From contig JAGTVE010000228.1 of NCBI GenBank assembly GCA_018224485.1, positions 1-6,004 of the forward strand: DNA of 6,004 bases, read 5' to 3'. How positions within the stretch are numbered: the first letter of the stretch is position 1; every line of letters begins with the position of its first letter. This DNA is from Thioalkalivibrio sp. (GTDB taxonomy: Bacteria; Pseudomonadota; Gammaproteobacteria; Ectothiorhodospirales; Ectothiorhodospiraceae). A program made the position numbers and the translations under genes. Shown piece after piece: positions 1 to 5,953 of this stretch. The notes under the pieces were generated by a model. The model was not told the origin of the DNA. It saw only the letters and a program-made list of their open reading frames with translations, and made no database searches.

Positions 1-1
1 A

Positions 2-235
2 CTGGTGCCCGCGCTGGATGGTGGCTACGTGCTGATCGGGCTTGCGGTACCGGCACCGCGGCTCTTCGAGGGCATCGGCTGGGGTGGGCCCGAGGTCCTG
101 GTCCAGACACGCCAGCGCTGCAGGCAGCTTGGGTTGCATTGCAAGGAACTGCCACCCTGTCCCGACATTGATCGGCCCGAAGACCTGGCGCATTGCCCGC
201 CGGAGCTGTTGCGCGGGTTGATGCTCGCCCCCTGA
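2..235 (+). CDS. C-terminal part of a DUF2064 / TIGR04282-type GT-A-fold transferase (5' end outside window)
   Basis: The reading frame is open from the left edge and ends at TGA 233-235, so 77 codons of the C-terminus are visible. The first residues, LVPALDGGYVLIGL, match the conserved G-P-A-x-D-G-G-Y-x-L-(I/L)-G-L block of the DUF2064 family. In that family (TIGR04282, 'rSAM/selenodomain-associated transferase 1', a nucleotidyl/glycosyltransferase GT-A fold) this block follows the metal-binding part of the sheet. Near the end, CPDIDRPEDL matches the family's terminal D-I-D-x-P-E-D-L signature. The GTG at 5-7 is an internal valine codon, not the start, because the conserved block begins before it. 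The usual length is about 200 residues, so roughly two thirds is missing here. The substrate is unknown; members often sit beside rSAM or glycosyltransferase genes. It converges on the glc operon, with a REP-like array between them. The family call is from memory of the motif. Confidence 0.82.
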   Translation: MVPALDGGYVLIGLAVPAPRLFEGIGWGGPEVLVQTRQRCRQLGLHCKELPPCPDIDRPEDLAHCPPELLRGLMLAP

Positions 236-252
236 TCCGGACATCACAGCCT

Positions 253-465
253 GGGTATCGCGGCTGGAAGCCGCTCCCACGGGGGGGTGTGGGAGCGCCC
301 TCTGGGCGCGATGGGTGTGGGTATCGCGGCTGGAAGCCGCTCCCACGAGCTTCGATTGGGGGTTGGTGGGAGCGCCCTCTGGGCGCGATGGGTGTGGGTA
401 TCGCGGCTGGAAGTTGCTCCCACGGTTCGATCGGGGTGGGTGTCGCGGCTGGAAGCCGCTCCCAC
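253..465. repeat. REP-like palindrome array (6 elements) between the convergent transferase gene and glcB
   Basis: Most of the 236-489 gene-free stretch is short palindromic elements. Written in one orientation, each element is GTGGGA, then a 6-bp stem, a 3-nt loop, the other stem arm and GAT. Type alpha (stem GCGGCT, loop TCC, arm AGCCGC) reads on the minus strand at 253-280, 319-346, 396-423 (arm changed to GCAACT) and 438-465. Type beta (stem GCGCCC, loop TCT, arm GGGCGC) reads on the plus strand at 289-315 and 366-392. The order is alpha-beta-alpha-beta-alpha-alpha, with the two types in opposite orientation, like the BIMEs built from enteric REPs. The GTGG head matches the GTAG/GGAG-type tetranucleotide that RAYT (TnpA-REP) transposases recognise at the foot of REP hairpins. 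No T-run follows any hairpin, so these are not typical intrinsic terminators, but they sit where 3'-end-stabilising hairpins often lie. Confidence 0.88.
290..440. repeat. 77-bp tandem duplication of a beta-alpha REP pair
   Basis: The segment starting at 290 (beta element, then alpha element, then a short G-rich spacer) recurs at 367. Both the beta heads (289 and 366) and the alpha starts (319 and 396) are exactly 77 bp apart. The first 55 or so bases of the two units are identical except for two changes in the distal alpha stem arm (GCC to GTT around 412-414). The spacers after the alpha elements (347-365 and 424-437) are related but diverged, both containing a TTCGAT-(T/C)-GGGG stretch. This is what duplication of a REP pair followed by drift would produce. 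Confidence 0.8.
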
Positions 466-489
466 AGGGGCTTCAGGCGGCCGCTTGTT

Positions 490-2679
490 TCAGTTCTGCA
501 GTTCGGCCTTTTGCACGGCGCGCCAGTAGTGGAGCAGGGGTTCGGTGTAGCCGGAGGGCTGCTCGCGGCCCTTGAAGATCAGGTCCGATGCGGCGCGGAA
601 GGCGATCGAGCCGGAGAAGTCCGCTGCCATCGGGCGGTACATCGGGTCATCCCGGTTCTGTTCGTCCACCACCGCCGCCATGCGCTCCAGGGTCGCCTGC
701 ACACGCGCGGCGTCCACTACGCCATGATGGAGCCAGTTCGCGATGTGCTGGCTGGAGATGCGCAGCGTCGCGCGGTCCTCCATCAGGCCAATGTCGTGGA
801 TGTCCGGCACCTTGGAACAGCCGATGCCCTGCTGCACCCAGCGTACTACGTAGCCGAGGATACCCTGGCAGTTGTTGTCGAGTTCCTGCTGGATCGCCTC
901 GTCCGGCCAGTCGGGCCGCTCGACCACCGGCACCTCGAGCAGGTCGTCCAGCAGTTCGGCCTCGGTGCCCGGCTCGAGGCCGGCCTCCATCTCCTCCTGC
1001 AGTGCCGCGACATCGACCTCGTGGTAGTGCAGCGCGTGCAGCACCGCCGCGGTGGGCGAGGGCACCCAGGCGGTGTTCGCGCCCGCCTTCGGATGGGCGA
1101 TCTTCTGCTCCAGCATCGCGGACATCCGGTCCGGCATCGCCCACATGCCCTTGCCGATCTGGGCGCGCCCCCGCAGGCCGCAGGCCAGCCCCGCCACCAC
1201 GTTGTTGCGCTCGTAGGCCGCGATCCACTTCGCGCCCTTCATGTCGCCCTTGCGCAGCATGGGGCCGGCCTCCATCGCCGAGTGCATCTCGTCGCCGGTC
1301 CGGTCGAGGAAGCCGGTGTTGATGAACACCACACGCGCCGCGGCCTCCGCGATGCAGGCCCTGAGGTTCACCGAGGTGCGGCGCTCCTCGTCCATGATCC
1401 CCATCTTCAGGGTGTTGCGCGGGAGTTTCAGAAGGTCCTCGATGCGGGAGAAGAGCTCGACCGCGAAGGCCACCTCTTCGGGCCCGTGCATCTTCGGCTT
1501 TACGATGTAGACGGAACCGGTCCGGGAATTGCCCTCTCCCTCGCGCTTCAGGTCATGCAGCGCGAGCAGGCTGGTCATTATGGCGTCGAGGATTCCCTCG
1601 GGCACCTCGGCCCCTTCGCTGTCCTGCAGTGCGGGCGTGGTCATCAGGTGGCCGACATTGCGCACGAACATCAGCGAGCGGCCGGGGAGGGTCAGGGTGC
1701 CGCCATCGGGGGCCGTGTATGCCCGGTCGGGGTTGAGTGCCCGGCTCACGACGCTGCCCCCCTTCTGGAAGGAGGTTTCGAGGCTGCCGTTCATCAGTCC
1801 GAGCCACTGGCGGTAGACGTTCACCTTGTCTTCGGCGTCCACCGCGGCCACCGAATCCTCGCAGTCCATGATGGTGGTCACCGCCGCCTCCACCAGTACA
1901 TCCTTCACCCCTGCGGCATCCGTCTGGCCGATCGGGTGTGTGCGGTCGATCTGGATCTCCAGGTGAAGGCCGTTGTTTATCAGCAGGATCGCGGTGGGTT
2001 TCTCCGGGGAACCCTGGTATCCGGCCAGCTGCCCCGGGTTCTCGAGCGCAGCGTGCCCGTCACCCTCGAGGCTCACCGCGAGCTCGCCGTCGGCGATGCG
2101 GTAGCCCGTCGCATCACGGTGCGATCCGCCGGTCAGGGGTGCCGCACGATCGAGGAGGTCGCGGGCGTAGGTGATGACCTTTCCGCCCCGGACCGGGTTG
2201 TATTCGCCACCCCGTTCGGCGCCGTCGGTGTCCGGGATTGCATCGGTTCCGTACAGCGCGTCGTAGAGGCTGCCCCAGCGGGCGTTCGCGGCGTTCAGCG
2301 CGTAGCGGGCATTGCTGACCGGCACCACCAGTTGCGGCCCGGCCTGGACCGCGACCTCCGGATCGACGTTGGCGGTGCTGGCACGGACCTGCCCCGGCGG
2401 GTCGACGAGATACCCGATCTCGCGCAGGAAGCCGCGATAGGCGGACAAATCGCGCACCGGGCCGGGGTGGGTGCGGTGCCACTCGTCCAGCTTCTGCTGC
2501 AGGGCCTCGCGCCTGTCCAGCAGGTCGCGGTTGCGCGGCGCAAGGTCGTGCACCAGCGCATCCACGCCAGTCCAGAAGGCGTCCCCATCCAGGTCCGTGC
2601 CCGGAAGGGCCTCGTCGCTGATGAAGCGGTCCAGTGCGGCGGCGACCTGGAGCCGCCCGCGAGTCACGTAGTCAGTCAT
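490..2679 (-). CDS. glcB: Malate synthase G
   Basis: This gene encodes 729 residues, against about 723 for E. coli GlcB. The cytosolic enzyme condenses glyoxylate with acetyl-CoA and water to give malate and CoA, completing glycolate use. The TIM-barrel core is well conserved: TTIMDCEDSVAAVDAEDKV at about 268-286, SLMFVRNVGHLM with Arg340 (counterpart of catalytic Arg338 in E. coli), KPKMHGPEEVAF at 394-405, MDEERRTSVNL with Glu431 and GFLDRTGDE with Asp459 (counterparts of Mg ligands Glu427 and Asp455). GCSKVPDIHD and LMEDRATLRISSQH supply Cys621 and the catalytic base Asp635, spaced 14 apart as in E. coli Cys617/Asp631. The start is ATG at 2679, with the GGAAGGAAGGGA ribosome site just upstream. 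The open frame continues to 2898, but that extension is translated repeat DNA. It is the last gene of the cluster, 330 bp after glcG, and is flanked on both sides by REP-like arrays. Residue equivalences are from recalled E. coli numbering. Confidence 0.98.
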   Translation of the reverse strand: MTDYVTRGRLQVAAALDRFISDEALPGTDLDGDAFWTGVDALVHDLAPRNRDLLDRREALQQKLDEWHRTHPGPVRDLSAYRGFLREIGYLVDPPGQVRASTANVDPEVAVQAGPQLVVPVSNARYALNAANARWGSLYDALYGTDAIPDTDGAERGGEYNPVRGGKVITYARDLLDRAAPLTGGSHRDATGYRIADGELAVSLEGDGHAALENPGQLAGYQGSPEKPTAILLINNGLHLEIQIDRTHPIGQTDAAGVKDVLVEAAVTTIMDCEDSVAAVDAEDKVNVYRQWLGLMNGSLETSFQKGGSVVSRALNPDRAYTAPDGGTLTLPGRSLMFVRNVGHLMTTPALQDSEGAEVPEGILDAIMTSLLALHDLKREGEGNSRTGSVYIVKPKMHGPEEVAFAVELFSRIEDLLKLPRNTLKMGIMDEERRTSVNLRACIAEAAARVVFINTGFLDRTGDEMHSAMEAGPMLRKGDMKGAKWIAAYERNNVVAGLACGLRGRAQIGKGMWAMPDRMSAMLEQKIAHPKAGANTAWVPSPTAAVLHALHYHEVDVAALQEEMEAGLEPGTEAELLDDLLEVPVVERPDWPDEAIQQELDNNCQGILGYVVRWVQQGIGCSKVPDIHDIGLMEDRATLRISSQHIANWLHHGVVDAARVQATLERMAAVVDEQNRDDPMYRPMAADFSGSIAFRAASDLIFKGREQPSGYTEPLLHYWRAVQKAELQN

Positions 2680-2684
2680 GTCGG

Positions 2685-2696
2685 TCCCTTCCTTCC
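2685..2696 (-). promoter_or_regulatory. Strong ribosome-binding site of glcB
   Basis: The minus strand reads GGAAGGAAGGGA followed by five bases and ATG at 2679. It is an unusually purine-rich, nearly doubled Shine-Dalgarno sequence. It fixes the start at 2679 and excludes the in-frame extension up to 2898. Confidence 0.8.
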
Positions 2697-2786
2697 GTCG
2701 AGTGCTGGTGTCGCCGCGGCCTCGCGCACGGGGATATACCGGCTGCATGGTGCCACGTCCGGCCGGTCGACGGTCCAGTATCCGTT

Positions 2787-2981
2787 GGGCATCGCGGCTG
2801 GAAGCGGCTCCCACGAACCCCTGACGCAGGCAGCCCCCCCGTAGGAGCGGCTTCCAGCCGCGATGCCCAACCGAATCGCGGTCAGAGGCCGCTCCCACGA
2901 ACCCCTGATGCAGGCAGCCCCCCGTAGGAGCGGCTTCCAGCCGCGATCCCCAACCCGACCGCGGCCAGAGGCCGCTCCCAC
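2787..2981. repeat. REP-like palindrome array (5 elements) between glcG and glcB
   Basis: Five elements lie here in strictly alternating orientation. The minus-strand-reading elements have GTGG heads: alpha at 2787-2814 (one mismatch in the stem, AGCGGC instead of AGCCGC on the plus strand), gamma at 2875-2898 and gamma at 2957-2981. Gamma has stem GCGGCC, loop TCT and arm GGCCGC; the 2875 copy has one changed base (GACCGC). The plus-strand-reading elements at 2841-2868 and 2924-2951 are alpha stems with a GTAG rather than GTGG head. The two GTAG copies are identical over 24 bases and differ only in the trailing GCCC/CCCC. The spacing and alternation resemble a BIME. Lying inside the operon transcript, the array could act as a processing, stabilising or attenuating structure between glcG and glcB; that role is inference. 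Confidence 0.88.
2807..2981. repeat. 83/84-bp tandem repeat, two units plus a partial third
   Basis: The block GCTCCCAC-GAACCCCTGA-(C/T)-GCAGGCAG-C-run begins at 2807 and again at 2891. GCTCCCAC begins once more at 2974, giving periods of 84 and 83 bp. The one-base difference is a C-run of seven (2834-2840) against six (2918-2923). Each unit holds one inverted GTAG alpha element and one gamma element. The units also differ at C/T 2825 versus 2909, at G/C 2865 versus 2948 and in the gamma stem. The near identity points to fairly recent tandem amplification. Confidence 0.85.
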
Positions 2982-3009
2982 AGGTCTCGCCGCGGCGCTT
3001 GCGCGGGCC

Positions 3010-3417
3010 TCAGCCGTTCATCGCGGCGATGCCGGCGCGCGCGACCTGCGCGTCCTGTTCCGGCTTCACGCCGGAGACGCCGACCGCGGCAATCACCTGG
3101 CCCTCGTGCACGACCGGAATCCCGCCCGTCAGCAGCCCTTTGAGAACCGGCGCAGACAGGAAGGCGGTGCGCCCGTCGTTGATCATGTCCTCGAAGGCCT
3201 GGGTCTCGCGGCGGCCGAGCGCGGCGCTGCGGGCCTTTTCCGGGGCCACGTAGCAGGCCATCGGTGCACAGCCGTCGAGACGGCGCAGCGCGAGCAGGTG
3301 CCCTCCGTCGTCGGTTACGGCAATGGTCACCGCCCAGCCGTTGGCCTCCGCCTCGCGCTGGGCGGCGTCCAGGATCCGGTTGACCTGGTTCAGGTCGAGC
3401 ACGGTCTTCTGCTGCAT
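3010..3417 (-). CDS. glcG: GlcG, HbpS-like (DUF336) small protein of the glycolate operon
   Basis: This 135-residue protein is collinear with E. coli GlcG (134 aa). It belongs to the GlcG/HbpS family (PF03928, 'haem-degrading', formerly DUF336), an alpha/beta domain that forms oligomers. Streptomyces HbpS binds haem, but the role of GlcG in glycolate metabolism has not been settled. Family landmarks are TIAVTDDGGHLLALRRLDG (31-49), the helix APEKARSAALGRRET (58-72), GRTAF (82-86), GGIPVV (98-103) and the C-terminal GAVGVSG-like stretch AAVGVSGVKPEQDAQVA (110-126). There is no signal peptide or membrane segment, so it is probably cytosolic. The start is ATG at 3417 with AGGGAG eight bases upstream. 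It lies 46 bp after glcF and upstream of glcB, the same position as in E. coli. The identity is very secure; any catalytic role is not. Confidence 0.96.
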   Translation of the reverse strand: MQQKTVLDLNQVNRILDAAQREAEANGWAVTIAVTDDGGHLLALRRLDGCAPMACYVAPEKARSAALGRRETQAFEDMINDGRTAFLSAPVLKGLLTGGIPVVHEGQVIAAVGVSGVKPEQDAQVARAGIAAMNG

Positions 3418-3425
3418 GGACTGAT

Positions 3426-3431
3426 CTCCCT
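3426..3431 (-). promoter_or_regulatory. Ribosome-binding site of glcG
   Basis: The minus strand reads AGGGAG, then eight bases, then ATG at 3417. It supports the chosen glcG start. Just upstream, in the 46-bp glcF-glcG gap, GGGCC-GCG-GGCCC (3439-3451) could form a 5-bp hairpin, without a T-run. Confidence 0.7.
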
Positions 3432-3463
3432 ACGTTACGGGCCCGCGGCCCATTGGCGTTTCC

Positions 3464-4696
3464 CTAGCGCATTGCCTCGTCGACAAGTTCTATCCAGTGC
3501 TGAACCGGGGTGCGCCCGGCACTGGCGAGGTGATTCTGGCAGCCGATGTTCGCGGTGGCGATCACCTCCGGTCCGCCGGACTCAAGGGAACGCAGCTTGT
3601 CATCGCGCAGCTTGCGCGCCAGCCCGGGCTGGGTGATCGAATACGTTCCCGCCGAGCCGCAGCACAGGTGGGCGTCCGGGACCGGCGTCAGTCGAAAATC
3701 CAGGCGCCCGAGCACTTCCTCCACCGCGCCACCGAGCCGCTGCCCGTGCTGCAGCGTGCAGGGGCTGTGGAAGGCGATCTCCCGGTTACCGCGGACATTC
3801 AGCCGTTCCAGCGGCTCCTCGCGCAGGACCTCGACCAGATCCCGCGCCCGGCGGCTGACCTCGGCGGCGCGATCCGCGTATTTCGGGTCGTCCGCCAGCA
3901 GGTGGCCGTATTCCTTCACGAAGGCGCCGCAGCCGCTCGCGGTCTGCACGATGGTCTCGGCCCCCTGTTCGATGGCCGGCCACCACGCGTCGATATTGGC
4001 CCGCGCCCGGTCGAGCCCGTCGCGCTGGGCGTTGAGGTGGTAGTCGAGCGCACCGCAGCAGCCTGCCTCGGGTGCCGGGATCAGGCTGACGCCCAGGCGG
4101 TCCAGCACCCTTGCGGCCGCGGCATTGGTGTTCGGCGACAGGCCCGGCTGCACGCAGCCCTCGAGGATCAGCATCCTTCTCGCGTGCCGCGCCGCGGCGG
4201 GCCGCTGCCCGGCAGGGGCCGGACGCGGCGGGATCTTCTCGCGCAGGCTCCCGGGCAGCATGGGCCGCGCCGCGCGTCCCAGCGCAAAGAACATGGAGGC
4301 CACCCGAGGCCGCGCCATCGTCCTTCGCAGCAGCTCCCGGAACGCCCGCTCGCCCGGACCGCGCGGAACGCGCGCCTCGATCTCCGCGCGGCCGATGTCC
4401 ACGAGCTTGCCGTACTCCACCCCCGAGGGGCAGGTCGTCTCGCAGTTGCGGCAGGTGAGACAGCGATCCAGGTGCAGACGGGTCTGCTCGGTCGCGATCT
4501 CCGGGTCACCCGGGTTCTCCAGCAGCGACTTCATCAGATAGATCCGCCCACGCGGTCCGTCACGCTCGTCACCCAGCAGGCGGTAGGTGGGACAGGTCGC
4601 GTTGCAGAAGCCGCAGTGCACGCAGCTGCGCAGGATGCGGTCGGCCTCGCGGATGTGGGCCTGCGCGAGTTGTTCCGGGCTGAATCGGGTCTGCAT
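3464..4696 (-). CDS. glcF: Glycolate oxidase iron-sulfur subunit GlcF
   Basis: This 410-residue protein (E. coli GlcF is about 407) is the electron-transfer subunit of the glycolate oxidase GlcDEF. It links glycolate oxidation in GlcD to the respiratory quinone pool at the cytoplasmic membrane. Two ferredoxin-type 4Fe-4S motifs are seen: Cys25, 28, 31, 35 (CVHCGFCNATCP) and Cys79, 82, 85, 89 (CLTCRNCETTCP). The C-terminal half carries the cysteine-rich CCG domains (PF02754), with Cys181 in EGCVQPGLSP, GCCGALDYH (213-214), SGCGAF (256), HSPCTLQH (313), HLCCGSAGTYS (345-346) and NIGCQNHL (386). All expected cysteines appear present. The ATG at 4696 is one base after the glcE stop (TGAGATG) and lacks a clear Shine-Dalgarno of its own, which suggests translational coupling to glcE. 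No transmembrane segment is visible. A related lactate-oxidising Fe-S protein would be the alternative, but glcG and glcB next door settle it. Confidence 0.98.
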   Translation of the reverse strand: MQTRFSPEQLAQAHIREADRILRSCVHCGFCNATCPTYRLLGDERDGPRGRIYLMKSLLENPGDPEIATEQTRLHLDRCLTCRNCETTCPSGVEYGKLVDIGRAEIEARVPRGPGERAFRELLRRTMARPRVASMFFALGRAARPMLPGSLREKIPPRPAPAGQRPAAARHARRMLILEGCVQPGLSPNTNAAAARVLDRLGVSLIPAPEAGCCGALDYHLNAQRDGLDRARANIDAWWPAIEQGAETIVQTASGCGAFVKEYGHLLADDPKYADRAAEVSRRARDLVEVLREEPLERLNVRGNREIAFHSPCTLQHGQRLGGAVEEVLGRLDFRLTPVPDAHLCCGSAGTYSITQPGLARKLRDDKLRSLESGGPEVIATANIGCQNHLASAGRTPVQHWIELVDEAMR

Positions 4697-4697
4697 C

Positions 4698-5780
4698 TCA
4701 GAGGTCCGGGTAGAGGCGGCCGGGGTTGAAGATACCGTTCGGATCGAGCCGTGCCTTCAGTTGCCGGTGGTACTTCGCCAGTACCGGTGCGAGTGGCGTG
4801 AACGGATCGGTGACGCCCGGGGTATAACAGGTGGCATGACCGCCTGCGCGGACCGCCACGTCGCGGATGGTGGCCGCGGGCGCGTCACTGCGCAGCCAGC
4901 GCTGCGCACCCGCCCAGTCGTACAGCCAGTCACCCTCTAGTTCGAGCGGTGGCGTGACCTGCGGAACCGAGAGCCGCCACAGCGGGCGCGTGTCGGCGCC
5001 CGAGAAAAACGGAAGCTGCTGCTCGCGCAGGTCCTGCCAGAAGGCGCGGTCCAGCGCCTCACCGCCAAGGCGCGCACGGTTGGCATCGACGGAACGCCCG
5101 CCGCCCTCGAGGCGGAGGTACAGGGAGCCGTCGTGCCAGGCCGCCCCGGTGAGCGGAACCGGTTGGCGGCCCCACCTGGCAAGCTTGGTCATCGCGCTGG
5201 CCAGTGGCATCTGCAGCTGCAGGCTGTGCGCAGCGCTTGGCAGCGGCAGCACCTTCAGCGACACCTCGGTAATCACGCCGAGAGTGCCCTGCGCACCGGT
5301 GACGAGCCGGGAGAGGTCATAGCCGGCGACGTTCTTCATCACCTCGCCACCGAAGCGCAGGTGCCGGCCTTCCCGGGTAATCAGACGCGTGCCCAGCACG
5401 AAGTCGCGCACTGCGCCGCTCCAGGGACGTCGCGGACCCGAGAGCCCGGTGGCGACCATGCCGCCGACGGTGGCGGCCGCTCCGAAGTGCGGTGGTTCGA
5501 AGGCCAGCTGCTGGCCTGCCTCGGCCAGGGCCCGCTCGAGTTCGGAGACGGGGGTCCCGGCGCGAACCGACACCACGAGCTCCACCGGATCGTAGTGGGT
5601 GATGCCTCGGTGCCCCGTCACGTCGAGCGGGGTTTCGTCGACCTCGCGCCCGTAGAAGGCCTTGGTCCCGCCACCCACGATGCGCAAAGGGCTGCCGCTG
5701 CGGTCCGCGTCGGCGACCCGCGCGCAGAATTCCTCCGCGAGATCACGCCCGGATCCGGGTTGGATGGTGTCATGGTTCAT
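4698..5780 (-). CDS. glcE: Glycolate oxidase FAD-binding subunit GlcE
   Basis: This 360-residue protein is the second flavin-type subunit of glycolate oxidase, working with GlcD and GlcF to oxidise glycolate to glyoxylate. The N-terminal half is the PCMH/FAD_binding_4 fold: PLRIVGGGTKAFYGR (31-45), LDVTGHRGITHYDPVELVV (52-70), EPPHFGAAATVGGMVATGL (95-113), GPRRPWSGAVRDFVLGTRL (115-133), LRFGGEVMKNVAGYDLSRL (141-159) and GTLGVITEVSLKVLPLP (165-181). The shorter C-terminal half keeps REQQLPFF (252-259), GGHATCYT (313-320) and the closing LDPNGIFNPGRLYPDL (345-360). These follow E. coli GlcE almost block for block. The ATG at 5780 was chosen because the protein then begins at the usual distance before the FAD domain; the in-frame extension to 5894 looks untranslated. 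It has no good Shine-Dalgarno and lies behind a possible hairpin (5785-5803). Confidence 0.97.
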   Translation of the reverse strand: MNHDTIQPGSGRDLAEEFCARVADADRSGSPLRIVGGGTKAFYGREVDETPLDVTGHRGITHYDPVELVVSVRAGTPVSELERALAEAGQQLAFEPPHFGAAATVGGMVATGLSGPRRPWSGAVRDFVLGTRLITREGRHLRFGGEVMKNVAGYDLSRLVTGAQGTLGVITEVSLKVLPLPSAAHSLQLQMPLASAMTKLARWGRQPVPLTGAAWHDGSLYLRLEGGGRSVDANRARLGGEALDRAFWQDLREQQLPFFSGADTRPLWRLSVPQVTPPLELEGDWLYDWAGAQRWLRSDAPAATIRDVAVRAGGHATCYTPGVTDPFTPLAPVLAKYHRQLKARLDPNGIFNPGRLYPDL

Positions 5781-5953
5781 CGGTCGACCCGGTATTCCGG
5801 TCGCCCGGTCGCGGCTCGGGGAAGCTCCGTGGCAAAAAGTGGTGCGCCCGCCCGCTGGACTCGCGACGGGCCGCCGTTGCCAGGGGGTAGGCACGCTCCC
5901 GTGCTCCGGGGCCGCGTTCGTGGTGACATGGAGGTACGGCCGCGGGACATCCC
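5781..5953 (-). other. 173-bp glcD-glcE gap with two small hairpins
   Basis: No gene is seen here; the open frame continuing from glcE up to 5894 has no family resemblance. Two inverted repeats stand out on the minus strand: GCACG-GGAG-CGTGC (5891-5904) and CGACCGG-AATA-CCGGGTCG (5785-5803), a 7-bp stem with one bulged G. The second ends five bases before the glcE ATG. The only short T-run on the minus strand is TTTTT at 5834-5838; it does not follow a strong stem, so I do not call a terminator. Confidence 0.5.

Larger units (their letters stand above)
2680..3009. other. 330-bp glcG-glcB spacer: REP array plus repeat-free leader
   Basis: No gene is seen here. Positions 2787-2981 are REP-like repeats (separate entry). 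Positions 2982-3009 are unremarkable G+C-rich sequence just after the glcG stop. Positions 2680-2786 form a repeat-free leader of about 107 bp in front of glcB. It contains the glcB ribosome site and, on the minus strand, an AT-rich TATATC (2733-2738) that could be a -10 element. I see no acceptable -35 hexamer at 16-18 bp from it, so an independent glcB promoter is possible but not shown. Confidence 0.6.

Noticed and set aside
253..280. Bidirectional intrinsic terminator between the transferase gene and glcB.
   Set aside because: The hairpins lack U-tracts on either strand; termination there would have to be Rho-dependent and cannot be read from the sequence.
253..465. CRISPR array.
   Set aside because: Repeats are palindromic, alternate in orientation, have different stem types and are separated by short irregular spacers, unlike direct repeats with uniform unique spacers.
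2733..2760. A glcB-specific promoter, either sigma70 (TATATC at 2733-2738) or sigma54 (TGGCAC on the minus strand, rc of 2749-2754 region).
   Set aside because: No usable -35 lies at the right distance from TATATC. The TGGCAC is not followed by TTGC at the required -12 spacing.
193..2844. An 883-codon plus-strand open frame antisense to glcB and running into both repeat arrays.
   Set aside because: It is a shadow of the high-G+C glcB gene plus translated repeats (recurring RGWKPLPR-like peptides). It has no recognisable domain, and the opposite strand is unmistakably malate synthase G.
2680..2898. A 73-residue N-terminal extension of malate synthase G from an ATG at 2898.
   Set aside because: The extension is translated REP repeat sequence, and the family N-terminus and strong ribosome site both place the start at 2679.
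3439..3451. GGGCC-GCG-GGCCC hairpin between glcF and glcG as a terminator.
   Set aside because: The stem is only 5 bp, there is no T-run, and glcG follows closely with a good ribosome site, so it is at most a minor mRNA structure.
3497..4729. A 410-codon plus-strand open frame opposite glcF.
   Set aside because: It is an Arg/Ala/Gly/Pro-rich shadow typical of high-G+C DNA; glcF on the minus strand has all its cysteine motifs.
5781..5894. A 38-residue N-terminal extension of GlcE from an ATG at 5894.
   Set aside because: It has no similarity to GlcE N-termini as I know them and has poor composition for a folded segment. The protein from 5780 already has the expected length.
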